From a gamma proteobacterium HTCC2207 (GTDB taxonomy: Bacteria > Pseudomonadota > Gammaproteobacteria > Pseudomonadales > Porticoccaceae), in contig CH672398.1 of the NCBI GenBank assembly GCA_000153445.1, positions 261,230 through 325,229 on the forward strand: 64,000 bases of DNA. Direction: 5' to 3'. Under the pieces are notes generated by a model. That model made no database searches and was not told the DNA's origin. It saw only the letters and a list, made by a program, of their open reading frames with translations. Shown in pieces: positions 18,001 to 29,547 of this stretch. The translations under genes and the position numbers were made by a program. Every line of letters begins with the position of its first letter. Position 1 is the stretch's first letter.

Positions 18001-18034
18001 AAGCTTCGAAACAACCCTTTGGACAGTGGATAAG

Positions 18035-19027
18035 TTAGTCGACTAGACCAAAGGAGATACGGTTCCAAATCGAGCGTGGTTCTTCTTTCTTTTCATCATT
18101 GGTCGCAATTAGCTCAGCTTCGCGCACTGAGCGATTATAAATGGCGCGCGAGTCAAAGGCTGGTGGTCGCAGGCGCTCGATTAAACCAAAGGTGATCTTG
18201 CCGAGAAATGAATCACCGCTACCCACAAGTCGCTTGTCAAAATCGAACTCGCCAGACTGATTTAGCGAGGGATGCTCAGGGTAGTTTGCGGCTAAAACCT
18301 CAACCGCATGATCCGACAGTTCCTGCATGCCCAACATTTGGTAACCCTGAGCCATTACCGCAAGACCATCCGGAACAGCTGGTGTCTGCTGGAAATTCTC
18401 AACCACAAAGCGACCGCGATTGGCGGCCGCTAAATAAGCACCGCGTGAGAAGTAGTAGTTGGCAACATGTATTTCAGCGCGTCCCAATTGGTTGCGTAGG
18501 TTTACCAAACGCTTGCGTGCGTCGGGAGCATAGGGGCTTTTCGGGAAGCGATTAAGCAGCTCCGAGAAAGTGCCAAAGGCATCTCGTGCAGTCCCTATGT
18601 CACGCCTACTGTTGTCGGTGGGCAAAAAGTTATCAAAGGCGCTAGTGGCCTGCGAGACCTCAGAGAGCCCTTTAACATAGAAGGCATAATCCACGTTGGG
18701 ATGTTGCGGATGCAGGCGGATAAATCGATCGGCAGCGGCAATACTAGAGTCGTGGTCACCAGTTTTAAACTGTGCGTACATCAGCTCCAGCTGGGCTTGT
18801 TCGGCATACTTGCCAAAGGGAAATTGTGATTCCAGAAGCTCCAAATTGCTTATGGCCACTGACCAGTTACTCGCGTTGAGGCTGCTCTGGATTTTTTCAT
18901 AAAAATCGACTTCGGTGTAACCAGAGGTTTCATCTTCGGTAGACTCCTCTTCACCCCATCCCAGCCAAGAGCACCCGGAGATAACAGACAAACTCAATAT
19001 GAGTAAAATAATTGACCTGATTTTCAT
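18035..19027 (-). CDS. bamD: Outer-membrane assembly lipoprotein BamD
   Basis: An essential partner of BamA in inserting beta-barrel proteins. The signal peptide ends in a lipobox (LSVISGCSW), with Cys at about residue 19. TPR-like repeats follow, for example [71 protein letters not shown] and [22 protein letters not shown]. At 330 residues it carries a C-terminal extension like the Pseudomonas form. It is divergent from rluD, as in E. coli and most gammaproteobacteria. Confidence 0.94.
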   Translation of the reverse strand: MKIRSIILLILSLSVISGCSWLGWGEEESTEDETSGYTEVDFYEKIQSSLNASNWSVAISNLELLESQFPFGKYAEQAQLELMYAQFKTGDHDSSIAAADRFIRLHPQHPNVDYAFYVKGLSEVSQATSAFDNFLPTDNSRRDIGTARDAFGTFSELLNRFPKSPYAPDARKRLVNLRNQLGRAEIHVANYYFSRGAYLAAANRGRFVVENFQQTPAVPDGLAVMAQGYQMLGMQELSDHAVEVLAANYPEHPSLNQSGEFDFDKRLVGSGDSFLGKITFGLIERLRPPAFDSRAIYNRSVREAELIATNDEKKEEPRSIWNRISFGLVD

Positions 19028-19208
19028 GTAATATTCCCAGCCTGAGAAAGTGTCGACGCGCTAGCGATGTAGTCGTGCATTTAACCACACAGCCTGCGGT
19101 AAACCAATCTGTGTGGACGATATAGGTACTGTTAAAACGCTGGTAACTGAAATCAGCACGGCGGCCTAAGTTGGCAGCATCCAAAATTCAACGCTAGGAC
19201 TATCTCGA

Positions 19209-20183
19209 TTGACTGATTTAATAGACCCCATAGAAGTTTATATAGACCACATTGAACTCAGCGCCACCGTATCTTCGGCTGACTGCGGCCGCCGCTTGGA
19301 TCAAATTGCCGCGGAATTGTTTAGCGACTATTCCCGCTCCCGTCTGCAGCTTTGGATAAAATCCGGTGAGCTAACAGTGGACGGGCAGCAGCAACCCCCC
19401 AAATTTAAACTGCTGGGTGGCGAAACCATTGCGGTTTCTGCCCAGTTAAAAGCCGAGGGTGATTGGCAGGCCGAGGATATCCCGCTAAATATAGTGTTTG
19501 AAGATGAGCATATTATTGTGATCAACAAACCGACTAATTTTGTTGTACATCCCGCTGCAGGCAATCGTGAGGGCACCTTGCTCAACGCACTGCTGTTTCA
19601 CTGCCCTCAGTTAAAGTCAGTGCCCCGCGCGGGAATTGTTCATCGCTTAGACAAAGACACCACCGGCCTGATGGTGGTTGCTAAAACCCTCGCCGCTCAC
19701 ACCGATTTGGTTGCCCAATTGCAGGCGCGCACTGTTAGCCGTGAGTATGAATCTGTCGTCAGTGGTGTAATGACCGGAGGAGGGCTAGTTGATCAGCCGA
19801 TTGGCCGTCACCCCAAACAGCGGGTCAAAATGGCTGTTGTTAGAGACGGTAAAGAGGCGCGCACCCACTATAAAGTGGTCAAGCGCTTTGACGGACATAC
19901 CTATATCCGTTTAAAGCTTGAGACCGGGCGTACCCACCAGATTCGAGTACATATGGCGAGTATTAAATATCCCATAGTCGGCGACGATACATACGGTGGA
20001 CGTTTTCGTATTCACAAAGGGGTCTCCGATCAGCTCAGAGATTCCCTGCAATATTTTGGTCGTCAAGCCCTGCACGCCAGAGCCCTGGGCTTAGTCCATC
20101 CCGCCAGCGGCGAGTATGTTAACTGGGAGACTGAGCTGCCCGAGGATATGCAGAATCTTTTGCTTGCGTTAGAAGAAGGCTAG
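19209..20183 (+). CDS. rluD: 23S rRNA pseudouridine synthase RluD
   Basis: 324 residues. It converts U1911, U1915 and U1917 (E. coli numbering) of helix 69 to pseudouridine. The N-terminal S4-like RNA-binding domain (RRLDQIAAELFSDYSRSRLQLWIKSGELTVDG) is followed by INKPTNFVVHPAAGN and the catalytic GIVHRLDKDTTGLMVVAK with its Asp. The start is a TTG with AGGA about ten bases upstream; no better ATG exists before the S4 domain. Its stop touches the next reading frame, pgeF. Divergent from bamD as expected. Confidence 0.94.
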   Translation: MTDLIDPIEVYIDHIELSATVSSADCGRRLDQIAAELFSDYSRSRLQLWIKSGELTVDGQQQPPKFKLLGGETIAVSAQLKAEGDWQAEDIPLNIVFEDEHIIVINKPTNFVVHPAAGNREGTLLNALLFHCPQLKSVPRAGIVHRLDKDTTGLMVVAKTLAAHTDLVAQLQARTVSREYESVVSGVMTGGGLVDQPIGRHPKQRVKMAVVRDGKEARTHYKVVKRFDGHTYIRLKLETGRTHQIRVHMASIKYPIVGDDTYGGRFRIHKGVSDQLRDSLQYFGRQALHARALGLVHPASGEYVNWETELPEDMQNLLLALEEG

Positions 20184-20216
20184 TTGAAAAGAATAAGGAA
20201 TTCGGGAAGCGAGCTT

Positions 20217-20978
20217 ATGCCAATAGATGTTATCAGGCCCCAGTGGCCAGTGCCCGCCAATGTAGGCTCCGCTATAACACTGCGTTCAGGCGGTTGCAGC
20301 ACTGAACCTTTCAGTCAGAGCAATCTTGCATTGCATGTGCAGGATGATGCTCAGAGCGTTATCGCCAATCGCCAAAGCCTAGTTCAATCCCTCAGATTAC
20401 CCGCTGAGCCCCTATGGCTGGATCAGGTTCATAGCACCGATCTAGTCTATGCACCCAGTGCTATCGATTCACCGCAAGCCGATGGCAGCTACAGCGATCA
20501 GTTCGGCGCTGTCTGCGCAGTATTAACTGCAGACTGTCTGCCGGTGTTGCTTTGCGATAGGGCTGGCACCCAAGTCGCCGCCGCCCATGCCGGTTGGCGC
20601 GGACTCTGTGGTGGTATATTGCGTAAAACCGTCGCTACTTTTAAATATCCACCTGATCTACTGCTGGCCTATCTGGGGCCGGCCATTGGCCCGCAAGTAT
20701 TTGAAGTGGGTGGCGAAGTCCTTCAGGCGTTTCTCGATCAGGCGCAAAATCCAACGCATCGACAAGCCATAGCGGCTGCATTTCGCTTGCGAGAATCTGT
20801 CGGAGACAAGTATCTTGCCGATCTCTACGCCCTGGCACGAGCCGAACTACAGGCCTCTGGTGTTACGGAAATCTATGGTGGCGACTACTGCAGCTACAGC
20901 GATTCAGAGCGCTTCTACTCCTACAGGCGGGAGCCAAAAACCGGTCGCAATGGGTCACTTATTTGGCTGCGTGGATAG
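20217..20978 (+). CDS. pgeF: Peptidoglycan editing factor / polyphenol oxidase family (YfiH)
   Basis: 253 residues of the DUF152/multicopper-polyphenol-oxidase-like family. In E. coli, YfiH removes UDP-MurNAc-L-Ser, so that L-Ala is kept in peptidoglycan. Visible conserved zinc/active residues are DQVHSTD, TADCLPVLLCD and AAHAGWRGLCGG, then GPAIGPQVFEVG. I chose the ATG at 20217 because the family starts close to xIxPxWPxPxxV; the frame itself is open from a TTG at 20184 that directly follows the rluD stop. rluD-pgeF is a conserved pair. Confidence 0.92.
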   Translation: MPIDVIRPQWPVPANVGSAITLRSGGCSTEPFSQSNLALHVQDDAQSVIANRQSLVQSLRLPAEPLWLDQVHSTDLVYAPSAIDSPQADGSYSDQFGAVCAVLTADCLPVLLCDRAGTQVAAAHAGWRGLCGGILRKTVATFKYPPDLLLAYLGPAIGPQVFEVGGEVLQAFLDQAQNPTHRQAIAAAFRLRESVGDKYLADLYALARAELQASGVTEIYGGDYCSYSDSERFYSYRREPKTGRNGSLIWLRG

Positions 20979-21025
20979 CCTCTGAGCAGAGCGTAAAATT
21001 CCTCTAGTTTTCGCTCTGATAACAC

Positions 21026-21054
21026 TTGATAACAGGGGGGTGTTCCATTAGAAT
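21026..21054 (+). promoter_or_regulatory. Sigma70-type promoter of the rplU-rpmA operon
   Basis: TTGATA at 21026-21031 and TAGAAT at 21049-21054 are 17 bp apart, each one mismatch from consensus. The resulting leader to the rplU ATG is about 90 nt, long enough for a regulatory structure, but none is obvious. Confidence 0.75.
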
Positions 21055-21150
21055 TGCCGCCCTCTCGCAGAGGCTATTGGCTTCAAGAAAAAAAGCGACG
21101 GAATCTGGCTGCTAACTAACTGATGCGGCCACTATAAATTGGAGCAGAAC

Positions 21151-21465
21151 ATGTACGCAGTAATCAAAAGTGGCGGAAAGCAGCATCGCGTAGTTGAAGG
21201 AGAAACCCTTCGTCTTGAGAAGCTGGATCTGGCGACTGGTGATAATATCGATTTTGAAGAAGTCTTGATGGTCGGCGAAGGTGCTGAAGTCAAGGTTGGT
21301 GCTCCTCTCGTAGAGGGTGGCAAAGTGACTGCTGAGATCGTTTCTCACGGTCGTGGCGACAAAGTGAACATTATCAAGTTCCGTCGTCGCAAGCACTCAC
21401 GTACACAACAGGGCCACAGACAGTGGTATACAGAAGTTAAGATTACTAGCATTAACGCTGGATAA
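21151..21465 (+). CDS. rplU: Ribosomal protein bL21
   Basis: 104 residues of the large-subunit protein that binds 23S rRNA with uL20. The sequence starts [25 protein letters not shown] and carries [21 protein letters not shown] near the C-terminus, the standard L21 signature. The ATG at 21151 is preceded by GGAG at a proper distance; an in-frame ATG 12 bp upstream overlaps that Shine-Dalgarno and is rejected. First gene of the rplU-rpmA pair. Confidence 0.97.
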   Translation: MYAVIKSGGKQHRVVEGETLRLEKLDLATGDNIDFEEVLMVGEGAEVKVGAPLVEGGKVTAEIVSHGRGDKVNIIKFRRRKHSRTQQGHRQWYTEVKITSINAG

Positions 21466-21483
21466 TCCGAAGAGGAAATAGCA

Positions 21484-21741
21484 ATGGCTCACAAAAAAGC
21501 TGGTGGTAGTACTCGTAACGGTCGCGATTCAGAAAGCAAACGCCTTGGTGTTAAAGTTTTCGGCGGCCAAGCAATCAATTCAGGCAGCATCATCGTTCGT
21601 CAGCGTGGCACTAAGTTCCACCCAGGCAACAATGTTGGTATCGGCAAAGACCACACTCTGTTCGCAACTGCCGAAGGCGTTGTACAGTTTGTGCAGAAAG
21701 GTCCGAAGAACCGTAAGTATGCAGAAGTGGTTTCCGCGTAG
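21484..21741 (+). CDS. rpmA: Ribosomal protein bL27
   Basis: An 85-residue large-subunit protein whose N-terminal arm reaches the peptidyl-transferase centre. [20 protein letters not shown] is the canonical start and [22 protein letters not shown] the L27 core. It begins 18 bp after rplU with an AGAGGAA Shine-Dalgarno. A terminator follows, so obgE downstream may have its own promoter or depend on read-through. Confidence 0.97.
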   Translation: MAHKKAGGSTRNGRDSESKRLGVKVFGGQAINSGSIIVRQRGTKFHPGNNVGIGKDHTLFATAEGVVQFVQKGPKNRKYAEVVSA

Positions 21742-21760
21742 GTTACTACCACTTCCTGTT

Positions 21761-21788
21761 AAAAAAGCCCCTACGTGGGGCTTTTTTT
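21761..21788 (+). terminator. Terminator after rpmA
   Basis: AAAAAAGCCCC-TACG-TGGGGCTTTTTTT hairpin with a T run, 20 bp after the rpmA stop. The A run on the other side makes it symmetrical. Confidence 0.88.
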
Positions 21789-21846
21789 ATGCGCGCGATT
21801 TAGCACTGGTCGCCCACGCGATGACACACAGCAACAGCAACTGTAA

Positions 21847-23070
<1,224 letters not shown>

Positions 23071-23103
23071 CTAAAGCCGCATCTAAGTCAGAGGTTAGAG
23101 CTT

Positions 23104-23124
23104 AGAGAGCAGAGAGCAGAGAGC
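23104..23124. repeat. Three abutting 7-bp repeats (AGAGAGC) before proB
   Basis: AGAGAGC occurs three times in a row in the obgE-proB gap, within a purine-rich stretch about 10-30 bp upstream of the proB ATG. It overlaps the spot where a Shine-Dalgarno would lie, so copy number might affect proB translation. Confidence 0.6.
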
Positions 23125-23132
23125 AGTTAGGT

Positions 23133-24254
23133 ATGACAAGAACAATCACCCAAGATGCACAGCGCCTAGTCGTTAAGATTGGCAGTGCGTTGCTGACCAA
23201 TAACGGCGCAGGCCTGGATCGCGACGCCATCGACGGCTGGGTGGAGCAAATCGCTCAGCTATTGGCTCAGGGTAAAGAAATTGTTTTGGTCTCCTCAGGG
23301 TCAATTGCCGAAGGCATAGTGCGACTTGGCTGGAAAACCCGTCCCGAGAGCATTCATGAGCTTCAAGCCGCTGCCGCAGTAGGCCAGATGGGCCTGATCC
23401 AAACCTATGAGAGTAGCTTTAAGCGCTTTGATCGACTCACTGCACAGATACTTCTAGACCATGACGACCTAGCCAATCGCCAGCGCTACCTCAATGCGCG
23501 CAGCGCACTGCAGACACTAATCCAGTTAAATGTCGTGCCCATAGTCAACGAGAATGACACCGTAGTCACCGACGAAATTCGCTTTGGTGACAATGACAGC
23601 CTAGCTGCATTGGTGGCCAACCTGATCGATGCAGACCTGCTAGTGATCCTCACTGACAAAGACGGTCTCTACAGTGCCAATCCCGACCTAGATCCGCACG
23701 CTCAGCTGATCAGCGAAGCCATGGCCGACGATAGCGCTCTCGATGCCTTAGCGGGGGGCAGCAACAGTGCCCTTGGTCGTGGCGGCATGATAACCAAATT
23801 GCAGGCCGCTAGGCTGGCGGCACGCTCTGGTTGCAATACGATAATTGTTGGTGGCCGCAACAGCGGTATATTAACAGCAGTCTCTGAAGGTGCCGAAGTT
23901 GGAACATTACTGACCGCCTCTCAGCAACCCTTGGCCGCACGTAAACAGTGGCTGGCGGGGCAGCTTCAAGTAAAAGGCCAGCTGGTGTTAGATGCCGGTG
24001 CAATTAAAGTTCTGCAACAGCAGGGTCGTAGCTTACTGGCCGTTGGTGTGACTCAGGTCAAAGGGCAATTTACCCGTGGCGAATTGGTAAGCTGCATGGA
24101 TGCTAATGGTCAGGAAATTGCCCGTGGGTTGGTGAATTATAACTCTGATGAGGCAACCCGTATTCAGGGACAGAGCACTGAGCGCATAGCCGAAATTCTC
24201 GGGTATCGTGAAGATGATGAGCTTATCCATCGCGACAATATGGTTGTTAGCTAG
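23133..24254 (+). CDS. proB: Glutamate 5-kinase
   Basis: 373 residues; first step of proline synthesis (glutamate + ATP to glutamyl-5-phosphate). [11 protein letters not shown] near residue 12 is the amino-acid-kinase start. Then come [37 protein letters not shown] and [21 protein letters not shown]-terminal PUA domain (about residues 275-360, [23 protein letters not shown]) makes it the long E. coli-like form that is normally feedback-inhibited by proline. Confidence 0.95.
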   Translation: MTRTITQDAQRLVVKIGSALLTNNGAGLDRDAIDGWVEQIAQLLAQGKEIVLVSSGSIAEGIVRLGWKTRPESIHELQAAAAVGQMGLIQTYESSFKRFDRLTAQILLDHDDLANRQRYLNARSALQTLIQLNVVPIVNENDTVVTDEIRFGDNDSLAALVANLIDADLLVILTDKDGLYSANPDLDPHAQLISEAMADDSALDALAGGSNSALGRGGMITKLQAARLAARSGCNTIIVGGRNSGILTAVSEGAEVGTLLTASQQPLAARKQWLAGQLQVKGQLVLDAGAIKVLQQQGRSLLAVGVTQVKGQFTRGELVSCMDANGQEIARGLVNYNSDEATRIQGQSTERIAEILGYREDDELIHRDNMVVS

Positions 24255-24360
24255 CACTTTCGCACCGTCGAAATTTGGCCACAGACTGATCCCTCTTCTA
24301 AGTCACTAGTTGTTGATATGCGGTTTTCTATGACCTGCATCAATGAATACTTCCTACCCG

Positions 24361-24387
24361 TTGAAAACTCACTGCCAGCCCCCACCT
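24361..24387 (+). promoter_or_regulatory. Sigma32-like heat-shock promoter of clpB
   Basis: TTGAAA at 24361-24366 is followed, 13 bp later, by CCCCACCT at 24380-24387. This matches the known sigma32 pattern CTTGAAA-N11-16-CCCCATnT closely. It lies about 40 bp before the clpB ATG, where a heat-shock promoter is expected. Confidence 0.78.
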
Positions 24388-24427
24388 AAAATAGTAAGCA
24401 AGATTAAAAACTATTCAGAGGTATGCC

Positions 24428-26995
24428 ATGCGAATCGACAAGCTGACTAATCAACTACAGAGTGCACTGGCAGATGCGCAATCCATCGCCGTGGGCAATG
24501 ACCATTCCGCTATGGAGCCACTGCACCTTCTATTAGCACTATTAAACCAGCAAGGCGGCAGTGTGCGACCCATACTCAATCGTGCAGGCTATGATGTGGT
24601 AGGCCTGCAAGCTGAGCTCAACAGCCAACTCGACAAACTCGCCAAGATTAGTTCGCCCACAGGTGAAGCTAATCTCTCTCAAGATCTTAGTCGCTTGTTA
24701 AATATGGCCGATCGCAATGCCCAGAAAAAGGGTGACCAATTTGTTTCCAGCGAAATTTTATTGCTGGCTGCATTGGAGGATAAAAACCTACTCGGCAAAA
24801 CCCTGACCAAATTTGGTGACCCTAACAAAGCCAAGAGCGCCATTGAGTCGGTTCGCGGTGGCGAGCAGGTCAGCGATGCTGACGCTGAAAGTCAGCGCGA
24901 AGCACTGGATAAGTACACCATCGACCTCACCGAGCGAGCTGAATCCGGCAAACTGGATCCAGTTATTGGCCGCGATGACGAGATTCGACGCACCATTCAA
25001 GTTCTGCAGCGACGGACCAAAAATAACCCAGTCTTAATTGGCGAACCTGGTGTCGGTAAAACCGCCATAGTCGAAGGCCTTGCCCAGCGTATTATCAATG
25101 GCGAAGTGCCGGAGGGCTTAAAGAACAAACGTGTCCTAACGCTGGATCTAGGTGCCTTATTAGCGGGCGCCAAATTCCGCGGTGACTTTGAAGAGCGTTT
25201 AAAGGCTGTACTCAAAGATCTCTCCAAACAGGAAGGGCAAATTATCCTGTTTATCGACGAGATTCACACCATGGTCGGTGCCGGGAAAGCTGAAGGTGCT
25301 ATGGACGCGGGTAATATGCTCAAGCCTGCATTGGCCCGCGGCGAATTGCACTGTGTGGGTGCCACGACACTGGATGAATACCGCAAATTTATTGAGAAAG
25401 ATGCGGCCCTCGAACGCCGTTTCCAAAAAGTCTTAGTAGAGGAACCCAGTGAGGAGGATACCGTGGCCATTTTGCGTGGTCTGAAAGAGCGCTATGAGGT
25501 TCACCACGGCGTTGAGATCACCGATAGCGCCATAGTAGCCGCCGCTAAATTGTCCCAGCGTTATATCACCGATCGCCAACTGCCGGATAAAGCCATTGAT
25601 CTGATCGATGAATCGGGCAGTCGCATCCGCATGGAAATTGACTCTAAACCTGAAGAGATGGATCGCCTGGAGCGACGCTTAATTCAGCTCAAAATCGAGC
25701 GGGAAGCGGTGAAAAAAGACAAAGACGAAGCTTCACGCAAACGTCAGCAAAAACTTGAAGATGATATTGCCGAGCTTGGTGGAGAATATGCCGACCTAGA
25801 AGAAATCTGGAAAGCCGAAAAAGCCTCAATGCAGGGCTCGACCCATATCAAAGCTGAGCTCGAACAGGCCAAGGTCAATCTTGAAGCAGCTCATAGGTCC
25901 GGAAATCTCGAAAAGATGGCGCAGATTCAATACAGCATTATTCCCGAGCTGGAAAAACAGTTAGCCAGCGCCAATAGCGAAGTCCAGATTGAAAAGCGCC
26001 TGTTGAGAAACAGGGTTACCGAAGAAGAGGTGGCTGAGGTGGTGGCCAAGTGGACCGGTATCCCGGTGTCGAAAATGCTTGAAGGAGAGCGCGATAAACT
26101 GCTGCGTATGGAAGACTCATTGCACCGGCGCGTTATGGGTCAGAGTGAGGCCGTAGTTGCCGTATCCAATGCTGTACGCCGTTCTCGTGCCGGTCTCTCG
26201 GACCCCAATCGCCCCAATGGATCTTTTCTGTTTCTGGGCCCCACAGGCGTGGGTAAAACCGAACTCTGTAAATCCCTCGCTGAATTTTTGTTTGACAGCG
26301 AAGAGGCCATGGTACGCATCGACATGTCCGAGTTTATGGAGAAGCACTCTGTGGCAAGGCTGATTGGCGCGCCTCCTGGTTATGTTGGCTACGAAGAGGG
26401 CGGTTATCTCACCGAAGCCGTGCGTCGTCGCCCCTATTCGGTATTGCTGTTGGATGAGATTGAAAAAGCCCATCCCGATGTATTCAATATTTTACTTCAG
26501 GTTCTTGACGACGGTCGTTTGACCGATGGTCAGGGTCGCACGGTAGATTTTAAAAACACCGTGATTGTGATGACCTCTAATCTCGGATCCGATGTGATAC
26601 AAATGCTCGCTGGAGAAGAGAACTACGATGTTATGAAATCCGCGGTGATGGATGTGGTCAGTGGCCATTTTCGTCCGGAATTTATCAATCGAGTTGACGA
26701 AGTGGTGGTATTCCATCCCCTGACCAAAGATCAGCTTCGCGGTATTGCCAGTATTCAGCTCGATCTTTTGCGTAAACGCTTAGCCGAGCATGAATTGCAA
26801 CTGAGTCTCAGTGAGGAGGTGTTGGATAAGCTTCTCGAAGCAGGCTTTGATCCAGTCTATGGTGCCAGACCCTTAAAGCGTGTGATTCAGCAGCTTGTTG
26901 AGAACCCATTGGCCCAGAGCATTCTCTCCGGTCAGTTTGCACCGGGGGCAGAGATCAAGGGAACCTTGGAAGAGGGCGTGGTGGTATTTGGTTGA
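24428..26995 (+). CDS. clpB: ClpB disaggregase
   Basis: 855 residues. This hexameric AAA+ chaperone pulls proteins out of aggregates together with DnaK. Domain order: Clp-N repeats (residues 1-145), AAA-1 with [13 protein letters not shown] and [11 protein letters not shown], a coiled-coil middle domain (about 400-520), AAA-2 with [17 protein letters not shown] and [13 protein letters not shown], and a C-terminal ClpB-D2-small domain. An AGAGGT Shine-Dalgarno precedes the ATG. clpB normally follows rluD-pgeF directly; here rplU-rpmA-obgE-proB lie between. Its stop is 25 bp from the convergent LuxR gene. Confidence 0.97.
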   Translation: MRIDKLTNQLQSALADAQSIAVGNDHSAMEPLHLLLALLNQQGGSVRPILNRAGYDVVGLQAELNSQLDKLAKISSPTGEANLSQDLSRLLNMADRNAQKKGDQFVSSEILLLAALEDKNLLGKTLTKFGDPNKAKSAIESVRGGEQVSDADAESQREALDKYTIDLTERAESGKLDPVIGRDDEIRRTIQVLQRRTKNNPVLIGEPGVGKTAIVEGLAQRIINGEVPEGLKNKRVLTLDLGALLAGAKFRGDFEERLKAVLKDLSKQEGQIILFIDEIHTMVGAGKAEGAMDAGNMLKPALARGELHCVGATTLDEYRKFIEKDAALERRFQKVLVEEPSEEDTVAILRGLKERYEVHHGVEITDSAIVAAAKLSQRYITDRQLPDKAIDLIDESGSRIRMEIDSKPEEMDRLERRLIQLKIEREAVKKDKDEASRKRQQKLEDDIAELGGEYADLEEIWKAEKASMQGSTHIKAELEQAKVNLEAAHRSGNLEKMAQIQYSIIPELEKQLASANSEVQIEKRLLRNRVTEEEVAEVVAKWTGIPVSKMLEGERDKLLRMEDSLHRRVMGQSEAVVAVSNAVRRSRAGLSDPNRPNGSFLFLGPTGVGKTELCKSLAEFLFDSEEAMVRIDMSEFMEKHSVARLIGAPPGYVGYEEGGYLTEAVRRRPYSVLLLDEIEKAHPDVFNILLQVLDDGRLTDGQGRTVDFKNTVIVMTSNLGSDVIQMLAGEENYDVMKSAVMDVVSGHFRPEFINRVDEVVVFHPLTKDQLRGIASIQLDLLRKRLAEHELQLSLSEEVLDKLLEAGFDPVYGARPLKRVIQQLVENPLAQSILSGQFAPGAEIKGTLEEGVVVFG

Positions 26996-27020
26996 TCGGT
27001 GGTTGCTGACTGGCTTTGGT

Positions 27021-27848
27021 TTATAAATAGCCAACCAGCGGATCACCACCAGAATAGTTCGACAGACTGGCCAGAGAATCGATAAATAAATGAAACAGTT
27101 CCGCCTGGGACGACACATCCAGCTTGGCGTAGCTATTCTTGCGGTGCAGCTTGACTGTCTCTGGCGATATTCCCAAACGCTCAGCAATTGACTTGGTCGA
27201 ATGACCGTGTAGGAAAAGCTGCACTACTTGTGTCTCTCTGTCGGTTAAATACGCTGTACCGAAATCCTTCAGTGCACTATCTAACTGACTGGGAAGCCTA
27301 TTCTCAGGCACCTGTTGCACGCCATTCTCACCAGCCCACTGCTGTTTGCAAACCGCCTCTATGACCTCGGTAATATCCTCCAGCAGACTTATCTGAGCGC
27401 GATTAAAGGGTTGCGAAAAGGTCATTCGGCCCATAGAAATATTAATAAATTGATCCGCTGAGAGATGGACAATAAACCCGACCTCATCCTTAATTAACGT
27501 GTATCGGAAGTAGCTGCGGTAATACTCAGTGTCCTCAAAGCCTCTGGGAGCCAGATCAGACAGGCGATGCAAGCCACTGGCACGATAATCTACCGCTGCA
27601 CGGTAGAAGGGGTCGATCAAGAATGCTGCACTGACGAAGGTATCAATCTGCCGCTTTATTTCAAGAGGAGGGGTATCGTTGTAGATAAGCAGGGGCTGCT
27701 CATCGTGGCGATAATGTAAGATTACCGCATTGTCGAAAGGCACCAAAGTGTTGAGCATTTGTACCAACAGCGAAGGTAACCGCTCGCTGCCAATCTCGGG
27801 CATGATAGCAGCGAGATGGTTGCTTAACTCGCGAATATGAGTAGTCAA
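27021..27848 (-). CDS. LuxR-type transcriptional regulator
   Basis: 275 residues. The C-terminal 65 residues are a GerE/LuxR helix-turn-helix: LTDRETQVVQLFLHGHSTKSIAERLGISPETVKLHRKNSYAKL. The N-terminal ~190 residues (PFDNAVILHYRHDEQPLLIY, then DPFYRAAVDYRASGLHRLSDLAP) look like a GAF-type sensor found in many orphan LuxR proteins of marine gammaproteobacteria rather than an acyl-homoserine-lactone domain. The start is a TTG with AAAGAG upstream. The target and signal are unknown; the neighbour upstream is an unknown 168-residue protein on the same strand. Confidence 0.88.
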   Translation of the reverse strand: MTTHIRELSNHLAAIMPEIGSERLPSLLVQMLNTLVPFDNAVILHYRHDEQPLLIYNDTPPLEIKRQIDTFVSAAFLIDPFYRAAVDYRASGLHRLSDLAPRGFEDTEYYRSYFRYTLIKDEVGFIVHLSADQFINISMGRMTFSQPFNRAQISLLEDITEVIEAVCKQQWAGENGVQQVPENRLPSQLDSALKDFGTAYLTDRETQVVQLFLHGHSTKSIAERLGISPETVKLHRKNSYAKLDVSSQAELFHLFIDSLASLSNYSGGDPLVGYL

Positions 27849-27893
27849 AGTAAGCGGCTCTTTAGTGATGACTTAAGAAAGTGCGCCGGCGGG

Positions 27894-28400
27894 CTAAACC
27901 TGCTGTTGAAACTGAGTCGAATCAACAAATATCAGTCGCACAGCCAAGCTATCTGCCGAAGGTTCCATAGAGAGCATTAACACATTGAGGTTACCTTGAA
28001 TCTCGACACCAGTGGGAAGGTTAAACACTATACCGCCAGTCGCCTCATTGGTTAGGGTGCGCAAATCCTTCAGCTCTTTGTCCTTGCGCACTTCGGTTTG
28101 AAACTTCTGTAGCATGGCATTTAAAGACAGCTCAAAGTTTGGGAAATTAAACTGGCCCTTATATTCGCTGCGATCAAGCTCTAACCTAATCGGAATTTTA
28201 ACGCCACTAGGCTCACCGGTAAGCTCACCAGACTTTACCGAAACACCCTGTTTCAGCTCTTTGAACAGTTTTTTAGCATTCTCGGGGCTTTGATTTTTAA
28301 AGCCGGCTACCAGTAAGTTGGCACCCAGATTAAAGAGCTTACGCGCATCGATATTGATGGCTTGTTGTTGAGCCTGTGGTTCAGTCTGTTGATCGGTCAT
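27894..28400 (-). CDS. Conserved-looking hypothetical protein, 168 aa
   Basis: I do not recognise a family. The protein starts with a Gln-rich stretch, then has NIDARKLFNLGANLLVAGFKNQ, an amphipathic middle and two predicted beta-rich halves (IPIRLELDRSEYKGQFNFPNFELSL and GIVFNLPTGVEIQGNLNVLMLSM). There is no signal peptide or membrane segment, so it is probably cytosolic. It lies 45 bp upstream of the LuxR regulator on the same strand, which suggests joint expression. Confidence 0.7.
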   Translation of the reverse strand: MTDQQTEPQAQQQAINIDARKLFNLGANLLVAGFKNQSPENAKKLFKELKQGVSVKSGELTGEPSGVKIPIRLELDRSEYKGQFNFPNFELSLNAMLQKFQTEVRKDKELKDLRTLTNEATGGIVFNLPTGVEIQGNLNVLMLSMEPSADSLAVRLIFVDSTQFQQQV

Positions 28401-28548
28401 AGTCAGCTACTAATAATAGTTAATGATGGATTAAATCTTTATTCGAGTGACTCTACCGCAAAGCTAGGGCAAATGTAATAGCTGAGTGAGTCATCGGATA
28501 ATCCTTTAAAAACGTATCATTTCCAATATGAATTGTGAAGGTAGCCCC

Positions 28549-28848
28549 ATGGCCCATAGCATCGGTAATCTAAGTCCCAAAGCAGCACGCGCAGCCGCTG
28601 GATTAACCGCCAGCGAAGTGTCTCGCGTAGTTGAAATGGCATGGGAAGATCGGACACCTTTTGAAGCTATCGAGGGGCTTTTCAAACTCAATGAATCTGC
28701 CGTTATCTCGTTAATGCGCCGCAACATGAAGCCAAGTTCATTTCGCCTCTGGCGCAAACGTGTCACAGGACGCAAAACAAAACATCTGCAATTACGCTCT
28801 CCAGACGTCAGCCGCGGCTATTGTCCCACTCAATACAAACGTGGATAG
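28549..28848 (+). CDS. TIGR03643/DUF2805 small protein
   Basis: 99 residues matching the small DUF2805 family: SEVSRVVEMAWEDRTPFEAIEGLF, then AVISLMRRNMKPSSFRLWRKRV and TGRKTKH. The pattern reads like a helix-turn-helix nucleic-acid-binding fold, but the role is not established. The ATG at 28549 has GAAGG eight bases upstream and is preferred to the ATG at 28528. It is followed 13 bp later by the CIA30-like gene, so the two probably share a transcript. Confidence 0.85.
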   Translation: MAHSIGNLSPKAARAAAGLTASEVSRVVEMAWEDRTPFEAIEGLFKLNESAVISLMRRNMKPSSFRLWRKRVTGRKTKHLQLRSPDVSRGYCPTQYKRG

Positions 28849-28861
28849 AAGGCACTTATCA

Positions 28862-29425
28862 ATGAAAGCGAATCTCCGTCAGTACATCATTGCCAGTTGC
28901 CTTAGCCTATTTTTAATGCCCAGTACGATCGCTCTGGAGCCACTGATGATCGACAGCTTCGAAGCAGACCCACAACTGCGTTGGTCCTACGTCAGCGATC
29001 AGGTCATGGGCGGTTTATCTGAGGGTAGAGTCGCCTTTAGAGAAGATAAAGGCGAACAATATGCCCATATGACGGGGCAGGTCAGCACCGAGAATAATGG
29101 TGGTTTTATTCAACTGCGTAGGACCATTGCCAAGAAAAGCGTGAACAAAGCAATCGGCGCCTATCTAAAGGTCCGAGGCAATGGCCAGCAGTACTATCTG
29201 CATCTTCGCACCTCCGGAACCCTGCTTCCCTGGCAGTACTATCAAGCCAGTTTCACGACAACAGATCAGTGGCAGATTATTAAAGTGCCACTCACCGCCT
29301 TCGCACGCTCGGGCAACTGGCTCAGCAGCGCCGTAAAACCCAGCTCAATCCGCAGTATTGGCATAGTTGCCTTCGGCAGAGACCACAGTGCCGATATTCA
29401 GATCGCAGAGATCGGCTTTTATTGA
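28862..29425 (+). CDS. CIA30-family (NDUFAF1-like) exported protein
   Basis: 187 residues. A signal peptide (MKANLRQYIIASCLSLFLMP...A-LEP) is followed by a galactose-binding-like CIA30 domain: IDSFEADPQLRWSYVSDQVMGGLSEG, NNGGFIQLRRTI, then AYLKVRGNGQQYYLHLRTSG and IRSIGIVAFGRDHSADIQIAEIGFY. In eukaryotes the family assists complex I assembly. Bacterial exported members are of unknown role. The ATG at 28862 has AAGG upstream and begins the signal peptide; the frame is open further upstream but overlaps the previous gene. Confidence 0.88.
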   Translation: MKANLRQYIIASCLSLFLMPSTIALEPLMIDSFEADPQLRWSYVSDQVMGGLSEGRVAFREDKGEQYAHMTGQVSTENNGGFIQLRRTIAKKSVNKAIGAYLKVRGNGQQYYLHLRTSGTLLPWQYYQASFTTTDQWQIIKVPLTAFARSGNWLSSAVKPSSIRSIGIVAFGRDHSADIQIAEIGFY

Positions 29426-29547
29426 TCTGGGTCTATTTTAGAGTCTTTTAAAACCCCTATATTTCCCCTCCAAAAATTCGCTTCTGTATTGAGGTGCGCA
29501 GTATTTCCTGCGTAGTGTTTTCATACAGCAACAACCGGTCATAGGAA

